Position numbers and translations under genes: made by a program. Shown piece after piece: positions 19,520 through 29,076 of a stretch of DNA of 64,000 nucleotides; position 1 is the first letter of the stretch; each line of letters opens with the position of its first letter. The notes beneath the pieces are model-generated. The model had not been told where the DNA came from. It saw nothing but the letters and a program-made list of their open reading frames with translations, and did no database searches. This DNA comes from Bacteroidales bacterium (GTDB lineage Bacteria; Bacteroidota; Bacteroidia; Bacteroidales; Lentimicrobiaceae), in NCBI GenBank assembly GCA_016788045.1, contig JAEUTG010000050.1, positions 1 through 64,000 on the forward strand, given 5' to 3'.

Positions 19520-19551
19520 CAAAGGTAAAACAATCTGCAATTCCAGCCAAA
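19520..19551 (-). promoter_or_regulatory. Promoter of the lipoprotein gene 18923-19492
   Basis: Minus strand TTTG (19551-19548), 20 bases, TACCTTTG (19527-19520): an exact match to both Bacteroidota elements with standard spacing. The leader is only about 20 bases, supporting the chosen ATG. Confidence 0.7.
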
Positions 19552-19806
19552 GCGATCGACGAAATATAACCGGCTGAAACTTGCACTTTTTCATTCACCC
19601 GGTGGAGAAAAAAGAAAGCAAAGAATGTATTCCCCATACTTTAAAAACTCCCGATTGGATCGGGAAACGGCTGCAACAGTAAGTAGTAACAGAAAAAAAT
19701 AAAAACCGGATATTTAACACCTGATGATTCTGTATAAGACTTCGGAGGAAAGGGATGAACAGAGTCGGTTAAGGTCAGGCTTGGCGCAACTAAAATGGCC
19801 TGAGTT

Positions 19807-19838
19807 TTTCGTAATTCTCAACAATCTGAGTACATTTG
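19807..19838 (+). promoter_or_regulatory. Promoter of the MBOAT-AlgJ operon
   Basis: TTTC (19807-19810), 20 bases, TACATTTG (19831-19838). The -7 box is exact and the -33 box is one base off. The predicted start is about 30 bases before the ATG. Confidence 0.62.
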
Positions 19839-19875
19839 CCACACGGCTTCCATTAATAATTGTACATCCAAGACT

Positions 19876-21294
19876 ATGGTATTCAGCAGCAGCCTGTTTC
19901 TTCTTTATTTCCTTCCGGTTTTTCTTCTGTTCTACTACTTTGCAGATGTAAAATACAAGAATCTGGTTGCACTCGCGGCAAGTGTTTTCTTTTATGCATG
20001 GGGGGCACCCACCTTCATCTTCATTGTTGCAGGATCAATAATTGTTGATTTCTATGCAGTTAATAAGATGCATCGGTCCAGTGGGCGTAGCAAACGGCTT
20101 TGGGTTGCGTTCTCGGTATTTCTGAATATCGGGATGTTGCTATATTTCAAGTATGCCAATTTCTTTGTCGATAATTTCAATTTCCTCGTTACTGAAATGG
20201 GCGGTAAACCGGTTGAATGGGCAAGGGTAGCCTTACCCATCGGGATTTCTTTTTTCAGTTTCCAGAAAATGACTTATGCAGTAGATGTTTACCGCAAAGT
20301 ACATGCTCCGTTGAAAAGAATGAGTGATTTCGCGCTGTATATACTTATGTTTCCCCAGTTGATAGCCGGCCCTATCGTCAGATTCAACGAAGTTGCAGAT
20401 CAGCTGGAAGACCGCCTCGCTAACGAAAACGCAGATAATCGCCTTACAGGATTTTTCCGCTTTGCCCTTGGCCTGGGGAAAAAAGTACTGATAGCAAATG
20501 TACTGGGTGAATATGCAGATTCGGTTTTTGCCATGAACCCCTCAGAAATGTCAACCGCAACAGCATGGATGGGGGTAATTGCCTATGCTTTCCAGATTTA
20601 CTATGATTTTGCCGGATATTCAGATATGGCTATCGGTCTCGGAAGAATGATCGGGTTCGATTTTCTCGAGAACTTTAACAATCCTTACATCTCACAGAAT
20701 ATCAGCGAATTCTGGCGTCGATGGCACATTTCACTCGGCCGGTGGATGCGCGATTATCTTTACATCCCTTTGGGTGGAAACAAGGTTTCAGTGCGCCGCC
20801 TGTACTTCAACCTGTGGTTTGTTTTCATTATTTCAGGTTTCTGGCACGGAGCTGCCTGGAACTTCGTGGTATGGGGGGCTTTTCACGGCGCTTTCCTTAT
20901 TGCCGACAGGCTGTTCCTGTTGAAGTTTTACAAGGCAATCGGCAAGTACCCTTCCATATTGATTACCTTTATTATAACGCTGGTCGGCTGGGTCCTCTTC
21001 AGGTCTGAATCACTCTCTTATGCCCTCGATTTTACCAGCCGCATGTTCAGCTTTACAGCCGGACCAACATTGTATATCAGCCAGAAAGGATGGATAATCC
21101 TGGTTATCGGAGCATTCTTTGGTTTTTGGGCTATGGCAGGTAAAATCGAAAAGTGGCAGGAAAAACTCTTCTCGAAAGAACAGAAAATGTCAACACTGGT
21201 GATCATGACTGCTGCTTCTGCTGTTTTGTTTATAGTCAGTCTGGCTGCCATAACTTCTTCTGGCTTTAATCCGTTTATCTATTTCCGGTTTTAG
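19876..21294 (+). CDS. MBOAT family O-acyltransferase (AlgI-like)
   Basis: Polytopic membrane O-acyltransferase (472 aa) of the AlgI/DltB group, which passes acetyl groups across the inner membrane to a periplasmic acetyltransferase. There are about ten hydrophobic segments. Conserved motifs are PIGISFFSFQKMTYAVDVYR, FPQLIAGPIVRF and the catalytic histidine in SGFWHGAAWNFVVWG. AlgI-like NISEFWRRWHISLGRWMRDYLY is present. The next gene starts one base after this stop and encodes the matching SGNH-like partner, so the pair probably O-acetylates an exported polysaccharide or another envelope polymer. The polymer is not identified here because no synthase is adjacent. Confidence 0.92.
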   Translation: MVFSSSLFLLYFLPVFLLFYYFADVKYKNLVALAASVFFYAWGAPTFIFIVAGSIIVDFYAVNKMHRSSGRSKRLWVAFSVFLNIGMLLYFKYANFFVDNFNFLVTEMGGKPVEWARVALPIGISFFSFQKMTYAVDVYRKVHAPLKRMSDFALYILMFPQLIAGPIVRFNEVADQLEDRLANENADNRLTGFFRFALGLGKKVLIANVLGEYADSVFAMNPSEMSTATAWMGVIAYAFQIYYDFAGYSDMAIGLGRMIGFDFLENFNNPYISQNISEFWRRWHISLGRWMRDYLYIPLGGNKVSVRRLYFNLWFVFIISGFWHGAAWNFVVWGAFHGAFLIADRLFLLKFYKAIGKYPSILITFIITLVGWVLFRSESLSYALDFTSRMFSFTAGPTLYISQKGWIILVIGAFFGFWAMAGKIEKWQEKLFSKEQKMSTLVIMTAASAVLFIVSLAAITSSGFNPFIYFRF

Positions 21295-21295
21295 C

Positions 21296-22633
21296 ATGAA
21301 ACAGCTGAAAAACATCCTTTTTGGCTTGCTGATGCTGATGACCGGGTTACCGCTGATACAGCGCACCGTGCCTGTCTTCAGCGAAGAACCGCTCAAAGGG
21401 GCCTATGAGATCCCTGTCAAACCTGAGGCTACAGTCAAAACGATTTTAAACGGGGAATATCAGGAAGCATACAATGATTTTGCCGAACACACCATCGGTC
21501 TGCGGCCATTGCTGGTAAGGCTGAACAACCAGATTGCTTTTTCAGTCTTTGACACGGCCCTGGCTTCCGGCGTGATTATCGGCAAACAGCGTTACCTCTA
21601 CGAAATCAACTATATAAAAGCCTTTAAAGGCTGGGATTATATCGGGGATGAGGCACTCAGGCAACAGGTTGAGAAAGCTGTTTTTGTGTATAAAAAGCTC
21701 CGTGAAGCAGGCAAAACCCTGATCTTCGTGATGGCTCCCGGCAAAGCAAGCTTTTTTCCGGAATACATACCCGATCATTACCTGAAAAAACAATCCGGTA
21801 AAAAAACCAACTATGAATCGCTGCGGAAAGCTTACAAGGAAAACCAGCTTCCATTGATCGATTTCAACCGGTGGTTTGTAGATATGAAGGATACCGTTTC
21901 ATTCCCTTTATACCCACAGTGCGGAATCCACTGGAGTGCTTATGGCGTCGCCTTGTCGCTCGACTCTCTCATCCGGTATATCGAAAAAGACCGTAACATT
22001 GACATGGTGGATTTCGGATGGAATGGATTTGACCAGCCCGACACCCTCAGGAGCCCGGATTACGACATAGCCGAAGGCATGAACCTGCTCTTCAGTATCC
22101 CTCATTACCCCATGGCTTACCCGCGCATTTGGTTCGGAAGCGAGGAAGGAAAGACAAAACCCAATGCACTGGTGGTCGCCGACAGCTATTACTGGAATAT
22201 TTTCGGCACCGGATTGTCTGCCCGGATTTTTAATGACAACAGTTTCTGGTATTACAATACTGAAGCACACAATCCAGCCTGGGATTCACCCAAAAAAACA
22301 ACTGACATTGACATTTCTGAAGCCGCTGGCAAAGCCGATGTTATCATCATCATGGCGACAGAAGCCAATCTTTATCGTTTCCCGTATGGATTTACCGAGA
22401 GGTTGTATGAAGCAATGATTTCAAACGGCTATGTTAAGGCATCCGAAGCGCCGGTGGTTGTTAATGCAGAGAAAGAAGCTGAAATAGCAGAAATGATGAA
22501 AGCCATGGACAGTTCTCCAGACTGGAAAAAAATGATTGAAAAGAAAGCAGCAGATAAAGGCATTTCATACGAAGAAATGCTGAAGCTGGATGCAACCTGG
22601 GTTTGGAATGAAAAACACAAGCAGGGTAAATAG
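21296..22633 (+). CDS. AlgJ/AlgX-like periplasmic O-acetyltransferase (SGNH fold)
   Basis: Protein of 445 aa with an N-terminal signal anchor (about 5-25) and a periplasmic SGNH-hydrolase-like domain. Likely catalytic residues are the serine in VVADSYYWN and the histidine in CGIHWSAYGVALS, corresponding to the Ser and Asp-x-His elements of AlgJ/AlgX. It would accept acetyl from the MBOAT protein encoded immediately upstream and transfer it to a glycan. The C-terminal ~60 residues (380-445) are charged and helical. Start codons abut the upstream stop, indicating translational coupling. Confidence 0.85.
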   Translation: MKQLKNILFGLLMLMTGLPLIQRTVPVFSEEPLKGAYEIPVKPEATVKTILNGEYQEAYNDFAEHTIGLRPLLVRLNNQIAFSVFDTALASGVIIGKQRYLYEINYIKAFKGWDYIGDEALRQQVEKAVFVYKKLREAGKTLIFVMAPGKASFFPEYIPDHYLKKQSGKKTNYESLRKAYKENQLPLIDFNRWFVDMKDTVSFPLYPQCGIHWSAYGVALSLDSLIRYIEKDRNIDMVDFGWNGFDQPDTLRSPDYDIAEGMNLLFSIPHYPMAYPRIWFGSEEGKTKPNALVVADSYYWNIFGTGLSARIFNDNSFWYYNTEAHNPAWDSPKKTTDIDISEAAGKADVIIIMATEANLYRFPYGFTERLYEAMISNGYVKASEAPVVVNAEKEAEIAEMMKAMDSSPDWKKMIEKKAADKGISYEEMLKLDATWVWNEKHKQGK

Positions 22634-22749
22634 TGGTCTCTTATTCAGGCCAGAAACAGACTATGGCTTTAATGGTGATTCATTTAACCGGTATTTCTCT
22701 TCAGTTCTTGTGACCTTGTCATCATATCTTATGGCTCTCTTGTATCTCA

Positions 22750-23826
22750 ATGGCGATGTACACAAATAACTACAATGAACCTTCTTTCCAGATAAATGAA
22801 GATATCTGCCGCAGTAACATCCGGAAGATGGCAGAAAAGGCAAGAGCCAACCAACTGATCTTCAGGCCTCATTTCAAGACCCATCAATCACTGGCTGTTG
22901 GAGAATGGTTCAGGGATGAAGGTGTAGCTGCAATTACCGTTTCATCGGTAAAGATGGCCCGTTTTTTTGCGGATGGAGGCTGGAAAGATATTACCATAGC
23001 TTTCCCTGCCAACATCCTTCAATTTGACGAAATCAGCAAACTAGCATCAGAAATCAGGCTCAACCTGCTTTTTGACATGAAAGAACAGGCAGCCTTCTTC
23101 GCCCGGAATCTCAGATACAAAGCAGGTTTTTATATCAAAACTGATACCGGCTACCACCGCTCCGGAGTGGATCCCGCAGATACAGATACCATCAACCATC
23201 TATTGGCTGAGGTTTCAGGCAGTAATCTGAAGTTTAAAGGCTTTCTCACACATTCCGGTCATACGTATCATGCAAACGACAGGGATGAGATTCTGGCTAT
23301 TCACGCTCACAGTAGTAAAATACTCAGCAATCTGAAACAATCATACCTTCCCGGGTATCCTGAGATCATTACATCAACCGGTGACACTCCCTCCTGTAGT
23401 ATTGCAGAAAATTTTGATGGAATTGACGAAATCCGTCCGGGAAACTTTGTGTTTTACGACCTCATGCAGTGGAAGTTGGGTTCGTGCAATTATGAAGAAA
23501 TCGCAGCTGCAGTTGTTTGCCCGGTCATCTCGGTTTATCCTTCACGAAGGGAAGCGCTCTTGTATGGAGGGGCTGTTCATTTGTCGAAAGAAAGCATATA
23601 CATGCGTGACGGGAAACCGGTTTACGGATTGATTGTCCCCTTTTCTGAAGGCCAATGGCAGGCTCCGGAAGGTGATGACTACATCGTTTCGTTGTCGCAG
23701 GAACACGGAATATTCAGAATGTCCAGTAAATGGGCAAATGGGTTGAAACCAGGGGATCTGGTAGCTGTAATACCGGTTCATTCCTGCCTGGCGGCTGACC
23801 TGTCAACATCCTGCTTCACTCGCTGA
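22750..23826 (+). CDS. D-threonine aldolase / D-serine dehydratase-like PLP enzyme
   Basis: Fold-type III PLP enzyme (358 aa). The alanine-racemase-like barrel has the PLP lysine in RPHFKTHQS (about residue 44), FYIKTDTGYHRSG and a phosphate-binding region around TSTGDTPS. The C-terminal D-serine-dehydratase-like domain ends with SQEHG and IPVHSCLAADL, whose His and Cys fit the metal site of this family. Likely reactions are D-threonine or D-3-hydroxyamino acid cleavage, or D-serine dehydration; they cannot be separated by eye. It lies 116 bases after the AlgJ-like gene with no clear promoter, so it could be cotranscribed. Confidence 0.85.
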   Translation: MAMYTNNYNEPSFQINEDICRSNIRKMAEKARANQLIFRPHFKTHQSLAVGEWFRDEGVAAITVSSVKMARFFADGGWKDITIAFPANILQFDEISKLASEIRLNLLFDMKEQAAFFARNLRYKAGFYIKTDTGYHRSGVDPADTDTINHLLAEVSGSNLKFKGFLTHSGHTYHANDRDEILAIHAHSSKILSNLKQSYLPGYPEIITSTGDTPSCSIAENFDGIDEIRPGNFVFYDLMQWKLGSCNYEEIAAAVVCPVISVYPSRREALLYGGAVHLSKESIYMRDGKPVYGLIVPFSEGQWQAPEGDDYIVSLSQEHGIFRMSSKWANGLKPGDLVAVIPVHSCLAADLSTSCFTR

Positions 23827-23875
23827 TGCTTTGACTTAAATTCTGAAAATCGGGACAGACTTAAATCCTGCAGGC

Positions 23876-25777
23876 CTAGTATGCCCGTTCATTTCGCCCT
23901 TCAATATAATTTATAAAAGATCTGTTCACCACTTTATTACCCCCGGGTGTAGGATAATTTCCTGTAAAATACCAATCACCCGTATGTCCTGGAATGGCTT
24001 CGTGCAGGTCTTCAATAGTCTGGAAAACAACCTGTACACTGGCTTTACAGTCAGGAGGGGTGACCAGCTGTGAAATTTTCTCACTGATCTGGGTGGCTGT
24101 AAATGGGCGGTAAATATCTTTCACAAAATTTACTACGTGCTCTTTCGGAAGTTTTTCCTGTTCCTTGCATTTAAGATACACCTCATTAATGATGTGCGAT
24201 TGTTTGGTTTCCTTCAGGAGTTCGATGGCAGCGTTGAAGGCGATAAAATCACCCAGCTTCGTCATATCAATACCATAACAATCGGGATACCTGATCTGGG
24301 GAGCTGAAGAGGCAACAACGATTTTTACCGGGCCCAGTCTGTCAAGTATCCTGATGATGCTTCTTCTGAGGGTGGTGCCCCTGACGATTGAATCATCAAG
24401 CACCACAAGGTTGTCGACCCCGGGCGTAATGATGCCGTAAGTTACATCATACACATGCGCAACCAGATCATCCCTGTCATTGTCCTGGGTAATGAAGGTG
24501 CGCAGTTTGATGTCTTTCACCGCAACTTTTTCGATACGGGGCTTCAATAGCATGATTTCATCAATACGGGCAGGTGTCAGCGAAGAAGCATCCCGGAGCA
24601 GAAGGTCCTTTTTCAGGTCGTTACAGAAATTCCCAAGTTGCTCTACCATTCCGTAGAAGGCCACTGCGGCTGTGTTTGGTATGTACGAAAACACTGTATG
24701 CTGCAGGTTATGGTCCACCGCTTTAAGTACGGCCGGTGTCAGAAGTTTTCCAAGCTGTTTTCGCTCACGGTATATATCAACATCAGTACCCCGGCTGAAA
24801 TAGATTCGTTCAAAAGAGCAGGCCTTTCTGTTTGCGGGTGTCAGAATCTGCTCAATAACTAATGAGCCGTTTCGTTTAACGATAACCGCATGGCCAGGCT
24901 CTAACTCCCTGATGCTTTTATGACTGACATTGAGTGCCGTTTGAATAACCGGTCTTTCGGAGGCTGCAACAAAAACATCTTCATCGTGGTAATAAAAAGC
25001 CGGCCTGATTCCGGAAGGGTCTCGAAAAACAAAGGCATCCCCATGGCCCAGCATTCCAGAAATTGCATAACCTCCATCCCAGTTTGAGGAGGCCCGCCTG
25101 AGGATTTCAGCAATGTCGATGGTTGAAGCGATCATTTCAGTGATGTCGCGTTTGCTGTATCCTTCACTCCTGAACCGTGCATAAAGCTTTTCATTCTCTT
25201 CGTCAAGAAAATGACCTATTTTTTCGAGAATGGTGATGGTGTCAGATGTCTCCACGGGATACTGCCCGAGTTCAAGCAGTTTTTGGAACAACTCATCAAC
25301 ATTGGTCATGTTAAAGTTGCCGGCCAAAACCAGGTTGCGTGTCATCCAGTTGTTGGACCGGATAACCGGATGCAGGTACTGCACATTATTTTTCCCAAAT
25401 GTCCCGTACCGGAGATGCCCCATAAACAGTTCACCTGCAAATCCCGACTGATCCTTGAGAAAATGAACATCGGTGCGGCGCTGCGCCTGACCATCAATGG
25501 CCACATTGATTTCACTGTACGCAGCTTTGAAGATGTCGGCAATCGGCGTATTTGAATTGGAGCGATGCCTGTTGATGTATTTGGTACCTGGCTTCGGATT
25601 GAGCTTGATACACGCTATTCCGGCACCGTCCTGTCCGCGGTTATGTTGCTTCTCCATCAGAAGGTGCAGCTTGTTCAGGGCCCAGGTTGAAGTTCCGTAC
25701 CGGTTAAGGTAGTATTCAAGTGGTTTAAGCAGCCTTACCATGGCTATTCCGCACTCGTGCTTGATCTGCTCGCTCAT
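23876..25777 (-). CDS. purF: Amidophosphoribosyltransferase (long Bacteroidota form)
   Basis: First committed enzyme of purine synthesis (PRPP + glutamine to phosphoribosylamine), 633 aa, longer than the ~500 aa enterobacterial form. The N-terminal class II glutamine amidotransferase domain has the nucleophile C9 in KHECGIAMV, so a short propeptide must be cleaved, and QHNRGQDGAG. The phosphoribosyltransferase domain has the PRPP loop VVLDDSIVRGTTLR at about 455-468. The C-terminal extension (about 530-633) is Bacteroidota-specific as far as I recall. A ~150-base leader with possible alternative base-pairing precedes it. A paralogue of classical PurF length may exist elsewhere in the genome. 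Confidence 0.88.
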   Translation of the reverse strand: MSEQIKHECGIAMVRLLKPLEYYLNRYGTSTWALNKLHLLMEKQHNRGQDGAGIACIKLNPKPGTKYINRHRSNSNTPIADIFKAAYSEINVAIDGQAQRRTDVHFLKDQSGFAGELFMGHLRYGTFGKNNVQYLHPVIRSNNWMTRNLVLAGNFNMTNVDELFQKLLELGQYPVETSDTITILEKIGHFLDEENEKLYARFRSEGYSKRDITEMIASTIDIAEILRRASSNWDGGYAISGMLGHGDAFVFRDPSGIRPAFYYHDEDVFVAASERPVIQTALNVSHKSIRELEPGHAVIVKRNGSLVIEQILTPANRKACSFERIYFSRGTDVDIYRERKQLGKLLTPAVLKAVDHNLQHTVFSYIPNTAAVAFYGMVEQLGNFCNDLKKDLLLRDASSLTPARIDEIMLLKPRIEKVAVKDIKLRTFITQDNDRDDLVAHVYDVTYGIITPGVDNLVVLDDSIVRGTTLRRSIIRILDRLGPVKIVVASSAPQIRYPDCYGIDMTKLGDFIAFNAAIELLKETKQSHIINEVYLKCKEQEKLPKEHVVNFVKDIYRPFTATQISEKISQLVTPPDCKASVQVVFQTIEDLHEAIPGHTGDWYFTGNYPTPGGNKVVNRSFINYIEGRNERAY

Positions 25778-25804
25778 GCCTTATCTGATTCTAGAATGAA
25801 TTAC

Positions 25805-25920
25805 CTTTTCAGGATTGCCATGCTTTTTATAAGCATTTGATTTTTTTAATGAGCCTCCTCTTGTGAATTCGTATGATTTCATGTAGGTTTGTCAGGAAAA
25901 ACTGCTCAGCACCTGAAAAG
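25805..25920 (-). promoter_or_regulatory. purF leader with long-range complementary arms
   Basis: The leader has a perfect 9-bp complement between 25912-25920 and 25805-25813 (CTTTTCAGG/CCTGAAAAG on the minus strand). A competing 5-bp pairing uses 25892-25896. A small hairpin (ATGCTT/AAGCAT) lies inside. It matches no riboswitch I know, and chance pairing is possible. Confidence 0.3.
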
Positions 25921-25926
25921 ATGGTG

Positions 25927-25934
25927 CAAAAATA
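25927..25934 (-). promoter_or_regulatory. -7 promoter box of purF
   Basis: Minus strand TATTTTTG, an exact -7 box, about 150 bases before the ATG. No convincing -33 element at normal spacing. Confidence 0.45.
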
Positions 25935-26030
25935 AACAAATATTGACTGACACGTGAGGATTCGTCCAGAGGACACTTTCCGCTCCGAATGTCTGATTAA
26001 TAACTGTTTATCATTTTTTTACATTCATCC

Positions 26031-26489
26031 ATGACAAACAAAACTACCGTAAGAAATGCTTCGTGTGAAGATGTCAGGTTCATTCTGCAGTGCCAGCTGG
26101 ATATGGCCTGGGAAACCGAACAGTTCAGGTTGTCAGAAGAAGTTGCTTCTGCGGGAGTGCAGGCTGCACTGAACGATAAAAACCGGGGATTCTACATTAT
26201 TGCGGAGGTCGCAGGAACAGCCGCTGGATGTCTTATGATAACCCGTGAATGGAGCGACTGGAGAAACGCCTGGATATGGTGGATTCAATCAGTTTATGTT
26301 ATCCCGGCATACCGGAGGTCAGGCGTATTCAGCACCATGTACCAACACATCAGGCAACTTGTACATGATGATCCGGAATCTGCAGGCATCAGGCTTTATG
26401 TTGACAATACGAATCAAAGCGCCAGAAAAGTGTACACTGCCCTTGGAATGAATGGTGATCATTATACTACTTTTGAATGGATGAAATGA
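26031..26489 (+). CDS. GNAT family N-acetyltransferase
   Basis: Single-domain acyltransferase of 152 aa. The acetyl-CoA-binding signature is visible as SVYVIPAYRRSGVFSTMYQHI (about residues 90-110; R/Q-x-x-G-x form), followed by NQSARKVYTALGM, typical of the last helix. Substrate is unknown. It is divergent from purF and is followed after 27 bases by the DUF4476 gene. Confidence 0.85.
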   Translation: MTNKTTVRNASCEDVRFILQCQLDMAWETEQFRLSEEVASAGVQAALNDKNRGFYIIAEVAGTAAGCLMITREWSDWRNAWIWWIQSVYVIPAYRRSGVFSTMYQHIRQLVHDDPESAGIRLYVDNTNQSARKVYTALGMNGDHYTTFEWMK

Positions 26490-26516
26490 TATCTGTAACA
26501 ATTTAAACCCCACGAA

Positions 26517-27599
26517 ATGAAAATCAGCACCCTTTTTCTCTTCCTCTTTGTTTCAGGCATAGCCTTCGGGCAAACACCGCAAAGGTGTGATGTTCCTCTG
26601 CCAGATTATGTATTCAGGCAAAAATATAAATCAGTAACCCTTCAGCAGACTGAAGACCGCAAACTACAGGTGGCAGCTGCCATTGCGGTTAACAATTGCT
26701 TGTCTGTTGAACAGATAAAGAATATCTCCGCGCTTTTTATCGATGACTTTAACCGGCTGGATTTCGTAAAAGCAGCCTGGCGGAATACTGTTGACAAAGA
26801 AAATTTCTACTTTGTTTATGATGATTTCGCCTATTTCTCCACTGTCTTTATGTTGCATGATTATATCAGGGAGATGGAAGCCAATCCCACCGATTATCTT
26901 CCGCCCTATGAGCCACCGGTTGTGCTCAACTTCCCCATGCTTGATTACCCGGCTTACGAGAATTACCGGGGACCATCGCAATGCAATTACCCGATCCGTG
27001 AAGAAGAATTCATAAAGCTTGCCTCACAGGTTGCCGGCAATACCTCTGAAGCCAGCCGCATGTTGCTGCTTACCCAGATTGCACGGAACAATTGCCTGAG
27101 TGTATCCCAGGCCATGAAATTTGCCACCCTGGTAGGATCAGAACCCAGTCGCCTCAATTTTATGAAATCAGCGCATCCATCGATATTTGACCTGGGCAAT
27201 CTGCCTTTCGGAGCACAATTGTTTTCTCATATTCAAAACAAAGCCGCCTACAATGAGTTCATCAGCCGGCCGGTACCCGGCCCCGGAACCGTAATACCTC
27301 CACCGTGCAACGTTTCGGCTGAAGATTTCAGTAACATCAGGGAATCTATAAAAAAAGAGAGTTTCAACAGCACAAAACTGACCATTGCCAAACAGATAAT
27401 CAGAAGCAAGCAGTGCTTTACCACCCGGCAGATTTCAGAACTGGTTAAGCTCTTCAGTTTTGATGATACCCGGCTTGAGCTGGCAAAATTTGCCTATGAA
27501 TACACAACCGACCGTGAAAATTATTATCAGATTGCGGATGTTTTAACTTTCAGCAGCAGCAAAGAGGACCTGATGAAATTTCTTGAAACAAGAAAATAA
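26517..27599 (+). CDS. Secreted protein with three DUF4476-type repeats
   Basis: Exported protein of 360 aa with a signal peptide ending near AFGQ. Three repeats of roughly 95 residues start at C24, C156 and C264. Each carries a second cysteine 36-37 residues later (C61, C193, C300) and a conserved core NNCLSVEQIKNIS / RNNCLSVSQAMKFA / KQCFTTRQISELV, then RLDFVKAAW-like segments. This pattern matches DUF4476, a Bacteroidota domain of unknown function. The Cys pairs suggest one disulfide per repeat in the periplasm or outside. Linkers are proline-rich. It may be cotranscribed with the GNAT gene. No function can be given. Confidence 0.8.
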   Translation: MKISTLFLFLFVSGIAFGQTPQRCDVPLPDYVFRQKYKSVTLQQTEDRKLQVAAAIAVNNCLSVEQIKNISALFIDDFNRLDFVKAAWRNTVDKENFYFVYDDFAYFSTVFMLHDYIREMEANPTDYLPPYEPPVVLNFPMLDYPAYENYRGPSQCNYPIREEEFIKLASQVAGNTSEASRMLLLTQIARNNCLSVSQAMKFATLVGSEPSRLNFMKSAHPSIFDLGNLPFGAQLFSHIQNKAAYNEFISRPVPGPGTVIPPPCNVSAEDFSNIRESIKKESFNSTKLTIAKQIIRSKQCFTTRQISELVKLFSFDDTRLELAKFAYEYTTDRENYYQIADVLTFSSSKEDLMKFLETRK

Positions 27600-27720
27600 A
27601 AGACGCAACAGTATATCTTTCCCTGCCTGGTCTCTCTTCATGGGATGGTGCTTCTGTAAACTGCAGTTTACCGCAACAAATGGTGAAATTGTCTGTTATT
27701 AGTACACCTTTCCATTTAAA

Positions 27721-28875
27721 ATGAAAAATTACCAGTTTCTTATTTTCTTCTCCGTTGTCCTGCTGATCTATTCAGCCATCAACTATTACATTTACCATCG
27801 CGGGATGCAGGCTCTTGCGTCTGAACCGACCTACAGGATCTGGTTTCGCTGGGGGTTTATTTTTCTGGCAGCCTCTTATGTTGCCGGAAGGTTTCTGGAA
27901 AGAATTCAACTTTCTGCATTCAGCGATTTCCTGGTCTGGACAGGCTCCTTCTGGCTGGCCATCATGTTCTATCTGTTGCTGGCTGTAATTCTGGTTGATA
28001 TTATAAGACTCCTGAACGGGCTCACTGGTTTCCTGCCTGCATCACTCACGACCCGGCAAGCCGCACTTACAACGTTTTTGACCATTGGCGGGCTTGTTCT
28101 GCTGCTGGTTACAGCCGGGTATATCAACGCCATTAGTCCGAGAATTAAAAAACTGAATATCACCATTGCCAAAAATGCCGGGAATCTTAAGGAACTGAAT
28201 ATCGTAATGGCATCTGACATCCATATGGGAACCATTATCGGCCCCAGACGGATGACAAAACTGGTTGAAATGATCAATAGCCAGAACCCTGATATTATAT
28301 TGTTTGCCGGTGACATTGTTGATGAAGATCTTGCACCTGTGGTCAGGCAGAACCTGGGCAGCGCTTTGCTCGGGCTCAAAGCACCCATGGGTATTTTTGG
28401 CATTACCGGAAATCATGAATACATTGGTGGTGCAGAAGCTGCTGTTAAGTATCTGCAGGATCACGGAGTTATCATTCTTCGTGATTCTGTTGTCAGGGTT
28501 GGTGATTCATTTTATCTTGCCGGCCGTGAGGACAGAGACAAACCCCGTTTTTCTGGACGACCAAGACTGGAAGTTGAGGAACTGTTGAAAAACACCGACA
28601 AATCTTTTCCGGTTATCCTACTGGATCACCAGCCATTTAATCTGGAAAAGGCACAAGCTGCCGGGGCTGACCTTCAGTTATCCGGGCATACACACCATGG
28701 CCAGTTGTGGCCTTTAAATTACATTACTTCGGCCATTTATGAAGTGAGTATGGGTTACCTGAAAAAGTCTGATTCCCATTTCTATGTCTCTCCCGGATTC
28801 GGCGGATGGGGCCCTCCTGTGAGGATTGGCAACAGACCTGAAATTGTCAAGATCACCATCCGGTTCACTAAATGA
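27721..28875 (+). CDS. Membrane-anchored metallophosphoesterase (YaeI/YkuE-like)
   Basis: Protein of 384 aa with four N-terminal hydrophobic segments (about 5-25, 40-58, 70-92, 118-140) and a C-terminal calcineurin-like phosphoesterase domain. All metal motifs are seen: ASDIHMG (DxH), FAGDIVDED (GDxxD), ITGNHEY (GNHE), LLDHQP and SGHTHHGQLWP. This family includes enzymes acting on lipid A or phospholipid headgroups, but the substrate cannot be assigned. It stands alone between the DUF4476 gene and the YfcC transporter. Confidence 0.88.
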   Translation: MKNYQFLIFFSVVLLIYSAINYYIYHRGMQALASEPTYRIWFRWGFIFLAASYVAGRFLERIQLSAFSDFLVWTGSFWLAIMFYLLLAVILVDIIRLLNGLTGFLPASLTTRQAALTTFLTIGGLVLLLVTAGYINAISPRIKKLNITIAKNAGNLKELNIVMASDIHMGTIIGPRRMTKLVEMINSQNPDIILFAGDIVDEDLAPVVRQNLGSALLGLKAPMGIFGITGNHEYIGGAEAAVKYLQDHGVIILRDSVVRVGDSFYLAGREDRDKPRFSGRPRLEVEELLKNTDKSFPVILLDHQPFNLEKAQAAGADLQLSGHTHHGQLWPLNYITSAIYEVSMGYLKKSDSHFYVSPGFGGWGPPVRIGNRPEIVKITIRFTK

Positions 28876-29076
28876 AAGGTTCCTTTCCGGATGCAGAAGG
28901 ATTTTCCAGACATTCCACTCAAATTTTTTCATTAAGGGCATCGGTCTGATAACCCGGATCACCAAACAGATTTTTTCAAATCTGCCAGCACTTGTCCGGG
29001 TCAAATAATTCCCTAAATTAGCTGGCAACAGCATTTACCGGGTATTTGTCTGAGAATTAACCAAAATCTGAATGGT

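Larger units (their letters stand above)
19493..19875. other. Divergent intergenic region with two promoters
   Basis: About 380 bases between the minus-strand lipoprotein gene and the plus-strand MBOAT gene. It holds the two promoters listed separately. The middle (19560-19800) shows no gene or hairpin that I can support. Confidence 0.5.
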
